NCBI GenBank assembly: GCA_031180405.1 | Contig: JAPSLU010000015.1 | Location: 1 to 45,517, forward strand | Direction: 5' to 3' | Length of the DNA stretch: 45,517 bases | Source of the DNA: Bacillus sp. (in: firmicutes) | Lineage (GTDB): Bacteria > Bacillota > Bacilli > Bacillales > Bacillaceae | Shown here: positions 17,746 to 26,711 of the stretch, one piece after another | Numbering within the stretch: position 1 is the stretch's first letter | Layout of the letters: every line of letters begins with the position of its first letter | Made by a program: the position numbers and the translations under genes | The notes under the pieces: model-generated | Told to the model about the DNA's origin: nothing | Seen by the model: only the letters and a program-made list of their open reading frames with translations | Databases searched by the model: none

Positions 17746-17812
17746 AAAAAGCGGTAGCTCCTTGTTCAGCCTCTGGTATGACTTCGAGTGGTTAGGCGCT
17801 GGATCTAGGCAC
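17746..17812 (-). repeat. Degenerate copy of a Bacillaceae intergenic repeat
   Basis: Read on the minus strand, the segment contains CTAGATCCAGCGCCTAACCA, then CTCGAAGTCATA, and ends GCTGAACAAGGAGCTACCGC followed by TTTT. From memory this matches an interspersed repeat common in Bacillus genomes (CTAGCTCCAGCGCCTAG, CTCGAGGTCATA and GCTGAGCAAGGCGCTTCCGC, then TTTT). The central variable part appears deleted, so this looks like a decayed copy. Confidence 0.55.
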
Positions 17813-17849
17813 CAAATCTCCGTACAGAATTTAATTTTCTTGATCTAAA

Positions 17850-17880
17850 TAAAAAAAGGGCTAACAAATTGTTAGCCCTT
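17850..17880 (-). terminator. Terminator after sodA
   Basis: On the minus strand AAGGGCTAAC pairs with GTTAGCCCTT around a short AT loop (17856-17865 with 17871-17880). It is followed by a T run of seven. Confidence 0.9.
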
Positions 17881-17907
17881 CTCTTTATAATTCTACTATC
17901 TTTTTTA

Positions 17908-18516
17908 TTATTTCGCAGCGCTATAACGCTTAGAAACTTCATCCCAATTTACTACATTCCAGAAAGAAGCAATATAGTCTGGTCGACGGTTTTGGTAGTT
18001 TAGATAATAAGCATGTTCCCAAACATCTAAACCAAGGATTGGAGTTTTACCTTCCATTAAAGGAGAATCTTGGTTTGGTGTGCTAGTTACTTCTAACTCA
18101 CCATTGCTTACAACTAACCAAGCCCATCCTGAACCGAAACGAGTTGTTGCAGCTTTTGCAAACTCTTCTTTAAAGCTATCATAGCTACCAAATTTAGCGC
18201 TAATTGCTTCACCAAGATCGCCTGTTGGCTCACCGCCACCATTAGGTGATAAAATCGTCCAGAATAAGCTGTGGTTTGCATGGCCACCGCCATTATTACG
18301 TACTGCTGTACGAATAGCTTCAGGAACAGCGTCTAAGTTAGAAACTAACTCTTCCACACTTTTCCCTACTAGATCAGCATTCCCTTCTAGTGCAGCATTT
18401 ACATTCGTGATGTAAGTGTTGTGGTGTTTTGTGTGGTGAATATTCATTGTTTCTTTGTCAATATGTGGTTCTAGTGCATCATACGCATAAGGTAATTGTG
18501 GTAATTCATAAGCCAT
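17908..18516 (-). CDS. sodA: Manganese superoxide dismutase
   Basis: This 202-residue enzyme dismutates superoxide in the cytosol. Metal ligands fit H27 (in HHTKHHNTY), H82 (in HANHSLFW), D164 and H168 (in DVWEHAYYL). GGGGHANH and QDSPLM-type segments favour manganese. The ribosome binding site AAGGAGGA is ideal. It is monocistronic with its own promoter (18576-18604) and terminator. Confidence 0.98.
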   Translation of the reverse strand: MAYELPQLPYAYDALEPHIDKETMNIHHTKHHNTYITNVNAALEGNADLVGKSVEELVSNLDAVPEAIRTAVRNNGGGHANHSLFWTILSPNGGGEPTGDLGEAISAKFGSYDSFKEEFAKAATTRFGSGWAWLVVSNGELEVTSTPNQDSPLMEGKTPILGLDVWEHAYYLNYQNRRPDYIASFWNVVNWDEVSKRYSAAK

Positions 18517-18575
18517 TTTTTATTTCCTCCTTAATATATGTACGTGTAAAAAGCCCTATTAAGCCTCTCTACTTT

Positions 18576-18604
18576 AGATTACCAAAATTGTCCTATACTT
18601 TCAA
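18576..18604 (-). promoter_or_regulatory. sigma-A promoter of sodA
   Basis: TTGAAA (18604-18599) and TAATCT (18581-18576) are spaced by 17 bases on the minus strand. They give a leader of about 55 bases. Confidence 0.6.
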
Positions 18605-18669
18605 TTGAAAAGCATTCAAACACAGGTAACAGTTTTTACACAAAAAATAAATTCTATGCAGGCGTAAAT

Positions 18670-19155
18670 CTATTTCAAAACATGAAAAAGAAAATATGCA
18701 ATCATTAACGTCTGGATCAGTCCTTTGGCAAATACACCTGAAATAAATCCTATTAGAGAACCAAAACCTGCATAAAGTGCGGACTTAAATTCCTTTTTCT
18801 GAAATAGAAGCTCTGCTACAACAGCTCCTATAAAAGGTCCTATAATTATCCCTAGTATTGGGATAATTACAGGGCCAACTAAAAGCCCAATCGTACTTCC
18901 CCAAATAGCTGCTTTACTGCCCCCATATTTTTTTACACCTAGCAAATTTGCTAGATAATCTGCTCCGAATAATAAGACGATAAAGAATCCCTGTATAATC
19001 CAAAATAACCAAGTTAGTTCGGTAAAGTTAAAAAACAATCCATATATTAAGAATCCAATGACAACAAATAGAACACTTGGGATAATTGGATAAATAAGCC
19101 CAATATACGCCACAACAAACATTAGAATGATAACGGACCAATAGATTATTTGCAG
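18670..19155 (-). CDS. yqgC: YqgC, DUF456 membrane protein, probable CTG start
   Basis: This small protein with four to five hydrophobic segments shows the DUF456 pattern: GLIYPIIPS near the N-terminus, GADYLANLLGVKKYGGSKAAIWGS in the middle and a glycine-rich GPFIGAVVAELL segment. Function unknown. The first ATG is at 19122, but it lacks a ribosome binding site. In frame 11 codons upstream, a CTG at 19155 lies exactly eight bases after a perfect AGGAGG. Starting there adds LQIIYWSVIIL and gives 161 residues, close to B. subtilis YqgC (160). Confidence 0.75.
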   Translation of the reverse strand: MQIIYWSVIILMFVVAYIGLIYPIIPSVLFVVIGFLIYGLFFNFTELTWLFWIIQGFFIVLLFGADYLANLLGVKKYGGSKAAIWGSTIGLLVGPVIIPILGIIIGPFIGAVVAELLFQKKEFKSALYAGFGSLIGFISGVFAKGLIQTLMIAYFLFHVLK

Positions 19156-19368
19156 GGTAAAAACCTCCTCGAAGGATTTATAAAACGTAAAGGCAGGTCA
19201 AAGGCAAATTCTTTAATGATGAACAGCTATACTATTATAGAATAGGTCCACAAACAGGCATGGAGCTCGAATCGAGATGAACAACTTTCTGCTCAATAAC
19301 AGATTTAGAGAGGCTACATTTTATATGATAAGTAGTATAAACATCTAGTTTTTATACTAACCTCATTT

Positions 19369-21153
19369 TCAGTTTACTTTAAATTGCTTCGATATGCTTG
19401 ATAATGAATTGGATAACCCTTTTAATTGCAAGCCAATTTCATGAGTGCTTTCCATCTGGTGTATTTGGTCATCACTTGTTGAAAGCATTTGTTCTGTACT
19501 AGCAAGGGTTTCTTGTGAGATTGATGCAAAGCTTAAAGTTTTTTCTTCAAGGTCTGGTAAAATGAGTTTTAGACCTTGAAGTTCTCCTTGCATTCCTTGA
19601 AGCTTTCTACTCACCGTATCAATTTCATTCATTAAATCATCAAAAGATGCTTTTGAATCGTTTGCCGTTTCTAGGTAGCGTCTAATCTTCATTAACATAT
19701 CATCAAATTCATTTGTAGCGCGAATCGTAACATCTTCCATTTCAGTAATTGATTTTGAGATGTCTACAGTAGCAGTCGAGGATTGTTCTGCTAGTTTACG
19801 CACCTCGTTCGCTACCACTGCAAATCCTTTTCCTGCTTCTCCTGCTCTTGCTGCTTCGATAGTGGCATTAAGAGATAATAACTTCGTTTGATCAGCAACA
19901 CCTTTTATTAAGCCTACAAGATTTGTTATTGAAGAGGAATGATTCTTTACTTGTTGAATTGTTGACGTCATGTGCTCAAAATCTTGCTCAAAACTATTGA
20001 TGGTACTGATTAAATATGTATTGTTCTTTTCTCCACGCTTAGCGGAAATATTCATGTCTTCAGAGCTTTGAAATACCGTATTCATACCAGAAATTAACAG
20101 TTGGATTTTTTCTTTCATTGATTGGAAGCCATTTACACTACTATCTGAGCTACTTGCTGTTTGTTCGGCACCGTGTTTTACTACATTGATGGCTTCAATT
20201 AGCTGACGGCTATAAGCAAGCGCATCCTCAGAAGAATGACTCAATTTTTCTCCAGTTACTTCAAGCTCTGTTGTTGTATCATTTATTTCATTTATAACAT
20301 TTCTCATTTGTTCAATCATCATATTAAAGCTTATTTTTAGAGATTGAAGCTCTGGAATCGTTGTATTTATTAGGGCTTTTTTATTTAAATTCCCTTCACG
20401 TACCTCTGTCATAACATTCCTCAGTTCATTAAGAGGTTTTGTTACACTACGAACAAACAATATTAACAGAATGGTTGAAATGAATAAGCTCACAGCCATT
20501 ACGATGACCATAAATTTTGCCATTTCATCTACTGGTCCAAGGTAAGATGCTGTCGGAACGACTAAAAGGTATTTTCCATTAATCTCTGGCATTTTTATAA
20601 CAGAAATTGTATAGTCTTCACCTTTTATTGTTTGATGTAAGACAGCTTTTTCTTCACTTGCTATCCTTTTTTTAAAAGAGTTTGTGAACGAAATGTTTGA
20701 TTCCTTACTTATATTGAATGTTTTGATCTCTTTATTTGTGTAGTAAAATAGATGTGATTGAATTCCGTCTTTTTCTAACTGACGTTGCTGGTCACGAATA
20801 CTAATCTCTAATTGTTGCATAAAATATGCGTCATCACTTACATACAAAAACTTTAAGTTTTTAGCCACATATGCCATAACTTCAGATTCACGACTTATAC
20901 GATTTTCAATCGTCTCAATTGTTGTATCCTTTGCCTTTAGATAGGAACTAATTCCTACAATATTAATAGAGACAATTAGTAAAGAAATAAATAAAAACAA
21001 TAAACGATTTTGTAGGCTAAACTTCGAAAAAGCTTTTTCTGAAAAACGATGATTAGGTGTTAGTAGCTCCTCATTTTCAGTATTCTTGATTTTTGCAAGT
21101 TTTTTCGGTTTAAACTTTATTTTATGTATTTGGTTCGCCCATTTATGTCTCAA
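19369..21153 (-). CDS. Methyl-accepting chemotaxis protein
   Basis: This 594-residue receptor has an unusually long basic cytosolic lead (about 45 residues), a first membrane segment (about 48-70), an extracellular sensor (about 71-213), a second segment (about 214-236), a HAMP domain ([20 protein letters not shown]) and a signalling domain. The signalling tip is present: the segment [20 protein letters not shown] and then [16 protein letters not shown]. The sensor ligand is unknown. TTG at 21153 is preferred as start, seven bases after GGAGGG; the in-frame ATG at 21168 precedes and partly forms that site. Genes flanking it are not chemotaxis genes. Confidence 0.93.
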   Translation of the reverse strand: MRHKWANQIHKIKFKPKKLAKIKNTENEELLTPNHRFSEKAFSKFSLQNRLLFLFISLLIVSINIVGISSYLKAKDTTIETIENRISRESEVMAYVAKNLKFLYVSDDAYFMQQLEISIRDQQRQLEKDGIQSHLFYYTNKEIKTFNISKESNISFTNSFKKRIASEEKAVLHQTIKGEDYTISVIKMPEINGKYLLVVPTASYLGPVDEMAKFMVIVMAVSLFISTILLILFVRSVTKPLNELRNVMTEVREGNLNKKALINTTIPELQSLKISFNMMIEQMRNVINEINDTTTELEVTGEKLSHSSEDALAYSRQLIEAINVVKHGAEQTASSSDSSVNGFQSMKEKIQLLISGMNTVFQSSEDMNISAKRGEKNNTYLISTINSFEQDFEHMTSTIQQVKNHSSSITNLVGLIKGVADQTKLLSLNATIEAARAGEAGKGFAVVANEVRKLAEQSSTATVDISKSITEMEDVTIRATNEFDDMLMKIRRYLETANDSKASFDDLMNEIDTVSRKLQGMQGELQGLKLILPDLEEKTLSFASISQETLASTEQMLSTSDDQIHQMESTHEIGLQLKGLSNSLSSISKQFKVN

Positions 21154-21248
21154 AACCGAGCCCTCCATATCTCGTGTAATTTCGACTAATTATAACATTC
21201 AAATATTAAGCTAGTGTTAAGAATAAAAAAGGCGTCAATAAGGCATTT

Positions 21249-21276
21249 TTCTTATTTTTTTAAAAAAATAAGAAAT
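21249..21276. repeat. Perfect AT palindrome
   Basis: A 28-base perfect palindrome, TTTCTTATTTTTTT followed by its exact complement, lies between the chemoreceptor gene and the cotransporter terminator. It could extrude as a cruciform or act as a weak terminator. Confidence 0.7.
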
Positions 21277-21326
21277 CAATTAGAATTTGGTGATTTCTCC
21301 TAATACATTAACCTCTGTGGAACACA

Positions 21327-21355
21327 AATAAAAAGCAAGGAGTAATCTCCCTGCT
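21327..21355 (-). terminator. Terminator after the Na/Pi cotransporter
   Basis: On the minus strand AGCAGGGAG (21355-21347) pairs with CTCCTTGCT (21342-21334) with one G-U pair and a four-base loop. It is followed by TTTTATTTG. Confidence 0.75.
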
Positions 21356-21381
21356 TTCAGTTTTATCATATTCATTTAAGA

Positions 21382-23013
21382 TTAGTCTCTATAACCTAAA
21401 ACAGCTTCTGCGATGTTAACTGAATGATCACCAATACGTTCAAGATTGCTAATAATATCTACAAAAACAATCCCCGCTGAACCCGTACAGCTACCTTCAT
21501 TAATACGCATTATATGTTTTTTACGAAGAGTTCTTTCCATTTTATCAATTTGTTCTTCGGATTTTAATACTTTTGATGCTAAAGCCGTGTCTTTGTCATC
21601 AAGAGCAGCGATGGCATCCTTTAATGTTTGAATGGTTAATTCAAACATATCCTCTAAATCTTTTTTGGCTGAATCAGTTAATTTAACCTTGTTTGTTAGT
21701 TGGTAACCAACTAATTCTACTACATTTTCAAAATGATCACCAATACGTTCAATATCCCTGACAGTATCCATTAGCATGCTGTGCTCCTCAGACTCTGCTG
21801 AAGACATTTCACTTCGTGATATTAGTACTAAATAATCGGTAATTTTCCGATCTAAATTATTAATTGCATCCTCAAGCTGCATGGCAGTGTCTGCATTTTT
21901 CTGTGAATATGTTACTTGATACTCCCTAGCTGCTTCCAGACCCAATGTAGCAAACTGTCCCATACGAAGAATTTCTTCCTTTGCTTGCCCTAGTGCTATG
22001 GAAGAAGATTGCTCTATGAAAATCGGATCTAAGTGTTTTGTTTTATACTCAATGACTGAATCTTCACCAGGAATTAATTTCGTCACAATTAAGGCTAGAA
22101 ACGCAATAAACGGGAACTGAATAATTGTGTTCGTAATATTAAATGTACCGTGTGCAAAAGCAATTGTCATTTCAGGATTTAAATCTAATGCTCTTTGTAA
22201 AAACAGCATAAAACTTGTGAATAAAGGTAAGAAAACAAGAAATATTGTTGTTCCAATTAAATTAAAAATAACATGTGTTAAAGCTGCTCTTCTAGCTGCT
22301 ACAGAAGCACCAATCGATGCCAACACTGCAGTAATTGTCGTTCCAATGTTATCTCCAAAAAGAATCGGTAAAGCAGCTTTAATATCAACTAATCCTTGTC
22401 CAAATAATTCTTGTAGGATACCAATGGTTGCACTTGAACTTTGAACAATAACAGTAAAAATGGTACCAATTAATACCCCTAATAAAGGATTACTACTCAT
22501 ACTAACTGTTAAATCATGAAATGCCTCTAATGAGCGGAGAGGTTTCATTCCATCTCCCATTAATTCAAGGCCAAAGAATAATGCACCAAACCCAAAGACA
22601 ATTTGACCAATGTTATTTATTCGTTTGTTTTTAAAGAAGAAAAGTAATAAAGCTCCAACAGCAATTATTGGTAGCGCATAATCCGAAACCTTAATACCAA
22701 TTATAAATGCAGTGACTGTCGTCCCAATATTTGCCCCCATAATAACACCGATAGCTTGTCTAAGACTCATAAATCCAGCACTAACTAACCCAACGGTTAT
22801 GACAGTTGTTCCACTACTGGATTGAATTAAAATCGTAACAATTATACCTGCTAAAACACCCATTAAAGGATTTGTAGTAAACTTATCCAAAATATCTCTC
22901 AATTTATCACCGGCAGATCGTTGAAGCCCATCTCCCATATACTTGATACCGAATAGGAAAATTCCTAATCCACCAATGAATTCAAATATCATCTTCTGGA
23001 TATCTAATTCCAA
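21382..23013 (-). CDS. Na+/phosphate cotransporter with C-terminal PhoU domain
   Basis: This 543-residue protein has two inverted membrane repeats, each with a QSSS motif (LIQSSSGTTVITVG and IVQSSSATIGIL) and a GANIGTTVTA or GDNIGTTITA loop, typical of NptA/YjbB-type transporters. Residues about 340-535 form a PhoU-like helical domain (RDIERIGDHFENV and SNLERIGDHSVNIAE). It should move phosphate across the membrane with sodium. A TTG start at 23013, nine bases after GGAG, is preferred over the TTG at 23022 that touches the site. It has its own terminator and lies 5 kb from the pst operon. Confidence 0.9.
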   Translation of the reverse strand: MELDIQKMIFEFIGGLGIFLFGIKYMGDGLQRSAGDKLRDILDKFTTNPLMGVLAGIIVTILIQSSSGTTVITVGLVSAGFMSLRQAIGVIMGANIGTTVTAFIIGIKVSDYALPIIAVGALLLFFFKNKRINNIGQIVFGFGALFFGLELMGDGMKPLRSLEAFHDLTVSMSSNPLLGVLIGTIFTVIVQSSSATIGILQELFGQGLVDIKAALPILFGDNIGTTITAVLASIGASVAARRAALTHVIFNLIGTTIFLVFLPLFTSFMLFLQRALDLNPEMTIAFAHGTFNITNTIIQFPFIAFLALIVTKLIPGEDSVIEYKTKHLDPIFIEQSSSIALGQAKEEILRMGQFATLGLEAAREYQVTYSQKNADTAMQLEDAINNLDRKITDYLVLISRSEMSSAESEEHSMLMDTVRDIERIGDHFENVVELVGYQLTNKVKLTDSAKKDLEDMFELTIQTLKDAIAALDDKDTALASKVLKSEEQIDKMERTLRKKHIMRINEGSCTGSAGIVFVDIISNLERIGDHSVNIAEAVLGYRD

Positions 23014-23250
23014 AATTTCCAACTCCTCATTTCGTCTTTTGTCGACAAATATCTACAACCCTTACAATTATTAACGAAACATTGTTTTTTTGTAAAGATA
23101 TTTATTAAAAATATTTACAAAAAAATTATAAATTCTTTACAAATATGTGATTTAGGAATTTTCCAACTTCATTTTCGTCTTTCCTTGTCATATTCTTTTT
23201 TCAGATATAAAATATAAGTCGGATAACTCAGAAGGATGTGTGTACTTTAT

Positions 23251-24018
23251 ATGAATGTACTAAAGCAAATACTTGTAAGTATTTATTCTCCAAAAATAAT
23301 ATCCACATTTCGTTTTCAAGGAATTGGCAAAACGATATTTTATGTATTTATCTTGTCATTACTTAGTACCTTACCAACCGCCATTTACTTATCTAACAGT
23401 TTAAATGAGGGTATAAAAAATTTTGATCAAACAATTAGAAAAGATTTACCCTCCTTTACTATTGAGGACGGTACCCTAACAGCTGATTCTGAAAAACCTG
23501 TTGAAATAAAAAAAGACGAGTTTTCCATTATTTTAGATGACACTGGTACATATGGAATGGAAGAAATTGAAGCAAAAGAAAATGCAATTGGGATTTTAAC
23601 TGACAGATTTGTTTTTGTGGCAAACGCGCAAGCCCAATCATATGAGTATTCACTTATGAATATGTCACTCTCAAAAGAAGATATTATTGATCTCTCATCC
23701 CAATTCAATCAACTTCTACCTATTGTATATTTGATTTTATTTTTAGTTATGTATCTGTTCGGCGCATTCGTCAAGTTTATTGAAATAACTGTATTAGCCT
23801 TGTTTGGATTAGCAATTAAAAACAGCTTGCAACGTAAGCTGAACTTTAAACAAATGTGGGTATTAGCCGCTTATGCGACTACCTTAGCAACTGTCTTTTT
23901 TATGATAATGGATAGCCTTGCAGTTGCAGTTCCAAGTGGCTTCCTTATAAATTGGTTTGTTCATATTATTGTTTTATATTTGATTTTTAAAGAGTTACCA
24001 CGTCAAAAAACAACCTAA
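23251..24018 (+). CDS. yqgB: YqgB, DUF1189 membrane protein
   Basis: This roughly 255-residue protein begins MNVLKQILVSIYSPKIIS, a DUF1189 signature. It has one N-terminal membrane segment, a predicted extracellular domain (about 45-145) and three or four C-terminal segments. Function unknown. The ATG at 23251 matches the family start, although AGAAGG is 15 bases away; an in-frame ATG at 23236 lies directly after that site, so the true start is unsure. Gene order (yqfZ, yqgB, yqgC, sodA) follows B. subtilis with two genes interposed. Confidence 0.78.
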   Translation: MNVLKQILVSIYSPKIISTFRFQGIGKTIFYVFILSLLSTLPTAIYLSNSLNEGIKNFDQTIRKDLPSFTIEDGTLTADSEKPVEIKKDEFSIILDDTGTYGMEEIEAKENAIGILTDRFVFVANAQAQSYEYSLMNMSLSKEDIIDLSSQFNQLLPIVYLILFLVMYLFGAFVKFIEITVLALFGLAIKNSLQRKLNFKQMWVLAAYATTLATVFFMIMDSLAVAVPSGFLINWFVHIIVLYLIFKELPRQKTT

Positions 24019-24037
24019 AATAATTACTTATCCCCAT

Positions 24038-24063
24038 ACGCGAAATTTATTTTCGCGTTTTTT
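24038..24063 (+). terminator. Terminator after yqgB
   Basis: ACGCGAAA (24038-24045) pairs with TTTCGCGT (24051-24058) with a five-base loop. A run of T follows. Confidence 0.9.
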
Positions 24064-24093
24064 CATACCAATAAACACTAAAAGATTTTAGAC

Positions 24094-24121
24094 ATATTTT
24101 ATTATAGGACAAGCATACGAT
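24094..24121 (+). promoter_or_regulatory. sigma-E-like promoter of yqfZ
   Basis: ATATT (24094-24098) and CATACGAT (24114-24121) are spaced by 15 bases. This resembles the mother-cell sigma-E pattern (ATATT, about 14 bases, CATACANT) with one mismatch in the -10. It lies about 40 bases before the yqfZ start. Confidence 0.45.
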
Positions 24122-24159
24122 TAGGATAAAGGTCCATAAAACACTTTGGGGGATATCCT

Positions 24160-24492
24160 ATGAAACGTATTTCAATACTACTGATCATCCTTTTTGTTTG
24201 TTATATTATTTTTTACGATTTTCGAATCGGAACTCTTCCAGTTAACAATCAATCTATTGCACAACCTGTGATAACAAAAAAAGAAACAGTTGATAAATCC
24301 TCTGAACTACCAGCTTATCAAGTAAGAGTGAAGCAAGGAGATACAGTCTTATCAATTACTGAACAATATCATGGGACACTTCCAACATCTATTGAACAGA
24401 TCATTAACGATTTTCAATTATTGAATCCCAAAGTAACCGCCGAAGAAATAATTATTGGCAAAACTTATCTATTTCCAGATTATAAGCAGTAG
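24160..24492 (+). CDS. yqfZ: LysM-domain protein YqfZ
   Basis: This 110-residue protein has an N-terminal membrane or signal segment (3-20) and a C-terminal LysM-like domain (about 53-108, YQVRVKQGDTVLSITEQYHG) expected to bind peptidoglycan. No catalytic domain is attached. It is directly upstream of ispG, as in B. subtilis but in its own transcript. The sigma-E-like promoter suggests expression in the mother cell during sporulation. Confidence 0.78.
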   Translation: MKRISILLIILFVCYIIFYDFRIGTLPVNNQSIAQPVITKKETVDKSSELPAYQVRVKQGDTVLSITEQYHGTLPTSIEQIINDFQLLNPKVTAEEIIIGKTYLFPDYKQ

Positions 24493-24619
24493 ATCATTCT
24501 TGTTATTTTTTTATCGTCCCTGTAAAATGGAGGGTGGAAAGTTAAAATACTATCAATAAAGTTATTTACTGCATGAAAAAATTAAATTCGTTTAAACTTT
24601 TTTAAGGAGCGATTTACAC

Positions 24620-25732
24620 GTGAGTGAGATCATACATCGTACTAAGACAAGACCTGTCAAAGTTGGAAACCTAACAATTGGAGGAAATAACGAAGTTGTC
24701 ATTCAAAGTATGACAACAACGAAAACCCATGATATCGAAGCTACTGTTGCTGAAATAAACCGTCTTGAAGAAGCAGGTTGTCAAATTGTACGTGTTGCAT
24801 GTCCAGATGAACGTGCGGCCAATGCAATTTCTGAAATAAAAAAAAGAATTAATATCCCACTCGTTGTTGATATCCATTTTGACTATAAGCTTGCTCTAAA
24901 AGCGATTGAGGGCGGGGCAGATAAAATTAGAATTAACCCCGGTAATATTGGTAGAAAAGAAAAAGTAGAGGCTGTTGTAAAAGCGGCAAAAGAGAAAAAT
25001 ATTCCGATCCGAATCGGTGTAAATGCTGGTTCACTAGAAAAGCGAATTCTAGAGAAATACGGCTATCCTACTGCGGATGGTATGGTTGAAAGTGCTCTGC
25101 ACCACATTAAAATACTTGAGGATCTAGATTTTCACGATATCATTGTTTCCATGAAAGCATCGGATGTAAATTTAGCAATCGAGGCTTATGATAAAGCGGC
25201 AAGAGCTTTTGACTATCCATTACACTTAGGTATTACTGAATCAGGGACACTCTTTGCTGGTACTGTCAAAAGCGCAGCCGGATTAGGTGCAATCCTTAGC
25301 AAAGGAATTGGAAACACAGTACGAGTATCCTTAAGTGCTGATCCAGTTGAGGAAGTTAAGGTTGCTCGTGAACTTTTAAAATCATTTGGATTAGCAGCAA
25401 ATGCGGCAACACTGATTTCTTGTCCGACATGTGGGAGAATTGAAATTGACTTAATAAGCATCGCAAATGAGGTTGAAGACTATATTGCACAAATCAAAGC
25501 ACCTATAAAAGTAGCTGTGCTAGGTTGTGCTGTAAATGGTCCTGGTGAGGCACGTGAAGCTGATATTGGAATTGCTGGTGCCCGTGGTGAAGGATTACTT
25601 TTCCGCAAAGGAGAAATTGTGCGTAAGGTTCCTGAAGCAACAATGGTTGAAGAACTTAAAAAAGAAATTGATAAAATAGCTGAAGAACATTATGCAAAGC
25701 AAGCAGCGGAAAAAGCGGAAGCTAATGCCTAA
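24620..25732 (+). CDS. ispG: 4-hydroxy-3-methylbut-2-en-1-yl diphosphate synthase (flavodoxin)
   Basis: This 370-residue enzyme reduces MEcPP to HMBPP in the MEP isoprenoid pathway with a [4Fe-4S] cluster. The cluster cysteines are C268 and C271 (SCPTCGR) and C303 ([10 protein letters not shown]), with E310 as fourth ligand. The N-terminal TIM barrel shows [10 protein letters not shown] and RINPGNIG. It starts at GTG behind AAGGAG. IspH, the next pathway enzyme, is encoded 7.4 kb downstream on the same strand. Confidence 0.98.
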   Translation: MSEIIHRTKTRPVKVGNLTIGGNNEVVIQSMTTTKTHDIEATVAEINRLEEAGCQIVRVACPDERAANAISEIKKRINIPLVVDIHFDYKLALKAIEGGADKIRINPGNIGRKEKVEAVVKAAKEKNIPIRIGVNAGSLEKRILEKYGYPTADGMVESALHHIKILEDLDFHDIIVSMKASDVNLAIEAYDKAARAFDYPLHLGITESGTLFAGTVKSAAGLGAILSKGIGNTVRVSLSADPVEEVKVARELLKSFGLAANAATLISCPTCGRIEIDLISIANEVEDYIAQIKAPIKVAVLGCAVNGPGEAREADIGIAGARGEGLLFRKGEIVRKVPEATMVEELKKEIDKIAEEHYAKQAAEKAEANA

Positions 25733-25852
25733 GAAAAGCCTCATCGTCTTAATATAAGACCACGAGGAATAGAAGTTGCATTTACTTCAATTCCTACTTA
25801 ACTAGGTTCTAAACCCGAAGGACCTGTAAAATAATTACCTTCTAAATACGAG

Positions 25853-25900
25853 TCAAAACAAGGATGTCATACAGTGATCGTCCTTGTTTTGATTCTTTTA
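25853..25900. terminator. Bidirectional terminator after ispG
   Basis: TCAAAACAAGGA (25853-25864) pairs with TCCTTGTTTTGA (25881-25892). The plus strand continues into a T-rich stretch. It separates convergent genes. Confidence 0.8.
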
Positions 25901-26104
25901 TTTTTTCTTAGGTAATAAAACTGCACCGATATTGCTATTGTCCGAAAGAAAATTATCTATATTATCTTCAATGTGTCCCTCATCATAAAACCGATCTTGG
26001 ATAGCCATATTGGCTTTATATGATCCATCATCAATTTGAGTTGACGAAACTGGGTCATGTACAGACTGTTTCTTCTTCGATTCCAGCAATCCTACCACTC
26101 CCAT
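25898..26104 (-). CDS. Small acidic protein of unknown function
   Basis: A 68-codon ORF encodes a soluble, charged protein (SSTQIDDGSYKANMAIQD, then DEGHIEDNIDNFLSDN) ending in PKKK. I recognise no family. Base composition and a terminator directly after its stop support a real gene. Its ribosome binding site is weak (AAGAGATTAAAGA before ATG). It follows yqfX after a strong hairpin and may be co-transcribed with it. Confidence 0.5.
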   Translation of the reverse strand: MGVVGLLESKKKQSVHDPVSSTQIDDGSYKANMAIQDRFYDEGHIEDNIDNFLSDNSNIGAVLLPKKK

Positions 26105-26124
26105 TCTTTAATCTCTTCATAAAT

Positions 26125-26156
26125 TTGGGATTGACCTATTATTAGGCCAATCCCAA
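26125..26156. other. Strong intercistronic hairpin between yqfX and the small acidic gene
   Basis: TTGGGATTG (26125-26133) pairs with CAATCCCAA (26148-26156). After one mismatch the pairing continues through CCTA/TAGG around TTAT. There is no T run after it on the minus strand, so it is more likely an mRNA processing or stability element than a terminator. Confidence 0.65.
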
Positions 26157-26174
26157 GGTCCTTTACCATTCATT

Positions 26175-26567
26175 CTAAAAGAATGGCATGATAAAAATTC
26201 CTAAAATAATCGAAACTGCACCAATCCCTATTGCCCAAGCACCTGTTCCAAGCGCCCCTCGTCTACGAGCAATGAATCCAACAATTATACCTGCGGCTCC
26301 CAATATAACCGGTAAAATAAAGAGTGAAATGATAGATAAAGCTAAGGCTAAATATCCTATTCCCCTGCCTTCTCCTACCCTTTCACCTTGATCATTATCT
26401 CTTCTATCAGTTGTAGCATATGTTCTCCCCATGTTAACTGGGGCAGCAATCTCTGCAGAAGCTTCTGTTTCATAGTCAGTTTCTATTTCTCGATCTAGCG
26501 GCGAGATTCCCCTATAATCAGGATTGTCAAAACGATCACGTTCATTGAACTTATTTTCGTCTGCCAT
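26175..26567 (-). CDS. yqfX: YqfX-like membrane protein
   Basis: This 130-residue protein has a long hydrophilic, Asp/Arg-rich N-terminus (1-70, FNERDRFDNPDYRG) and two C-terminal hydrophobic segments (about 72-95 and 105-128) separated by RRRGALGTG. Size and position near ispG match B. subtilis YqfX. Function unknown. AAGGAAGGG lies about seven bases before the ATG. Confidence 0.7.
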   Translation of the reverse strand: MADENKFNERDRFDNPDYRGISPLDREIETDYETEASAEIAAPVNMGRTYATTDRRDNDQGERVGEGRGIGYLALALSIISLFILPVILGAAGIIVGFIARRRGALGTGAWAIGIGAVSIILGIFIMPFF

Positions 26568-26711
26568 TTAGATCCCTTCCTTTCTAAAATAAAGGAGCAT
26601 TCTTATTATGGTCCATTGCTAAAAAAGTATAACTGTAAATCTTTTCTGTGTTCGGTTAAAAAGACAATATGGTACACTAAGTAGTATGAATTGACGAAGG
26701 AGAGAAATAAA

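Larger units (their letters stand above)
17460..17907. other. Intergenic region between sodA and yqgE
   Basis: The 448-base gap contains the sodA terminator (17850-17880) and a degenerate Bacillaceae intergenic repeat (17746-17812). The rest is AT-rich sequence in which no convincing ORF is seen. A clear yqgE promoter could not be assigned. Confidence 0.6.

Noticed and set aside
25764-25798. Imperfect 12-bp hairpin AGGAAT...ATTCCT after ispG
   Set aside because: No T run follows; the better terminator is at 25853-25900.
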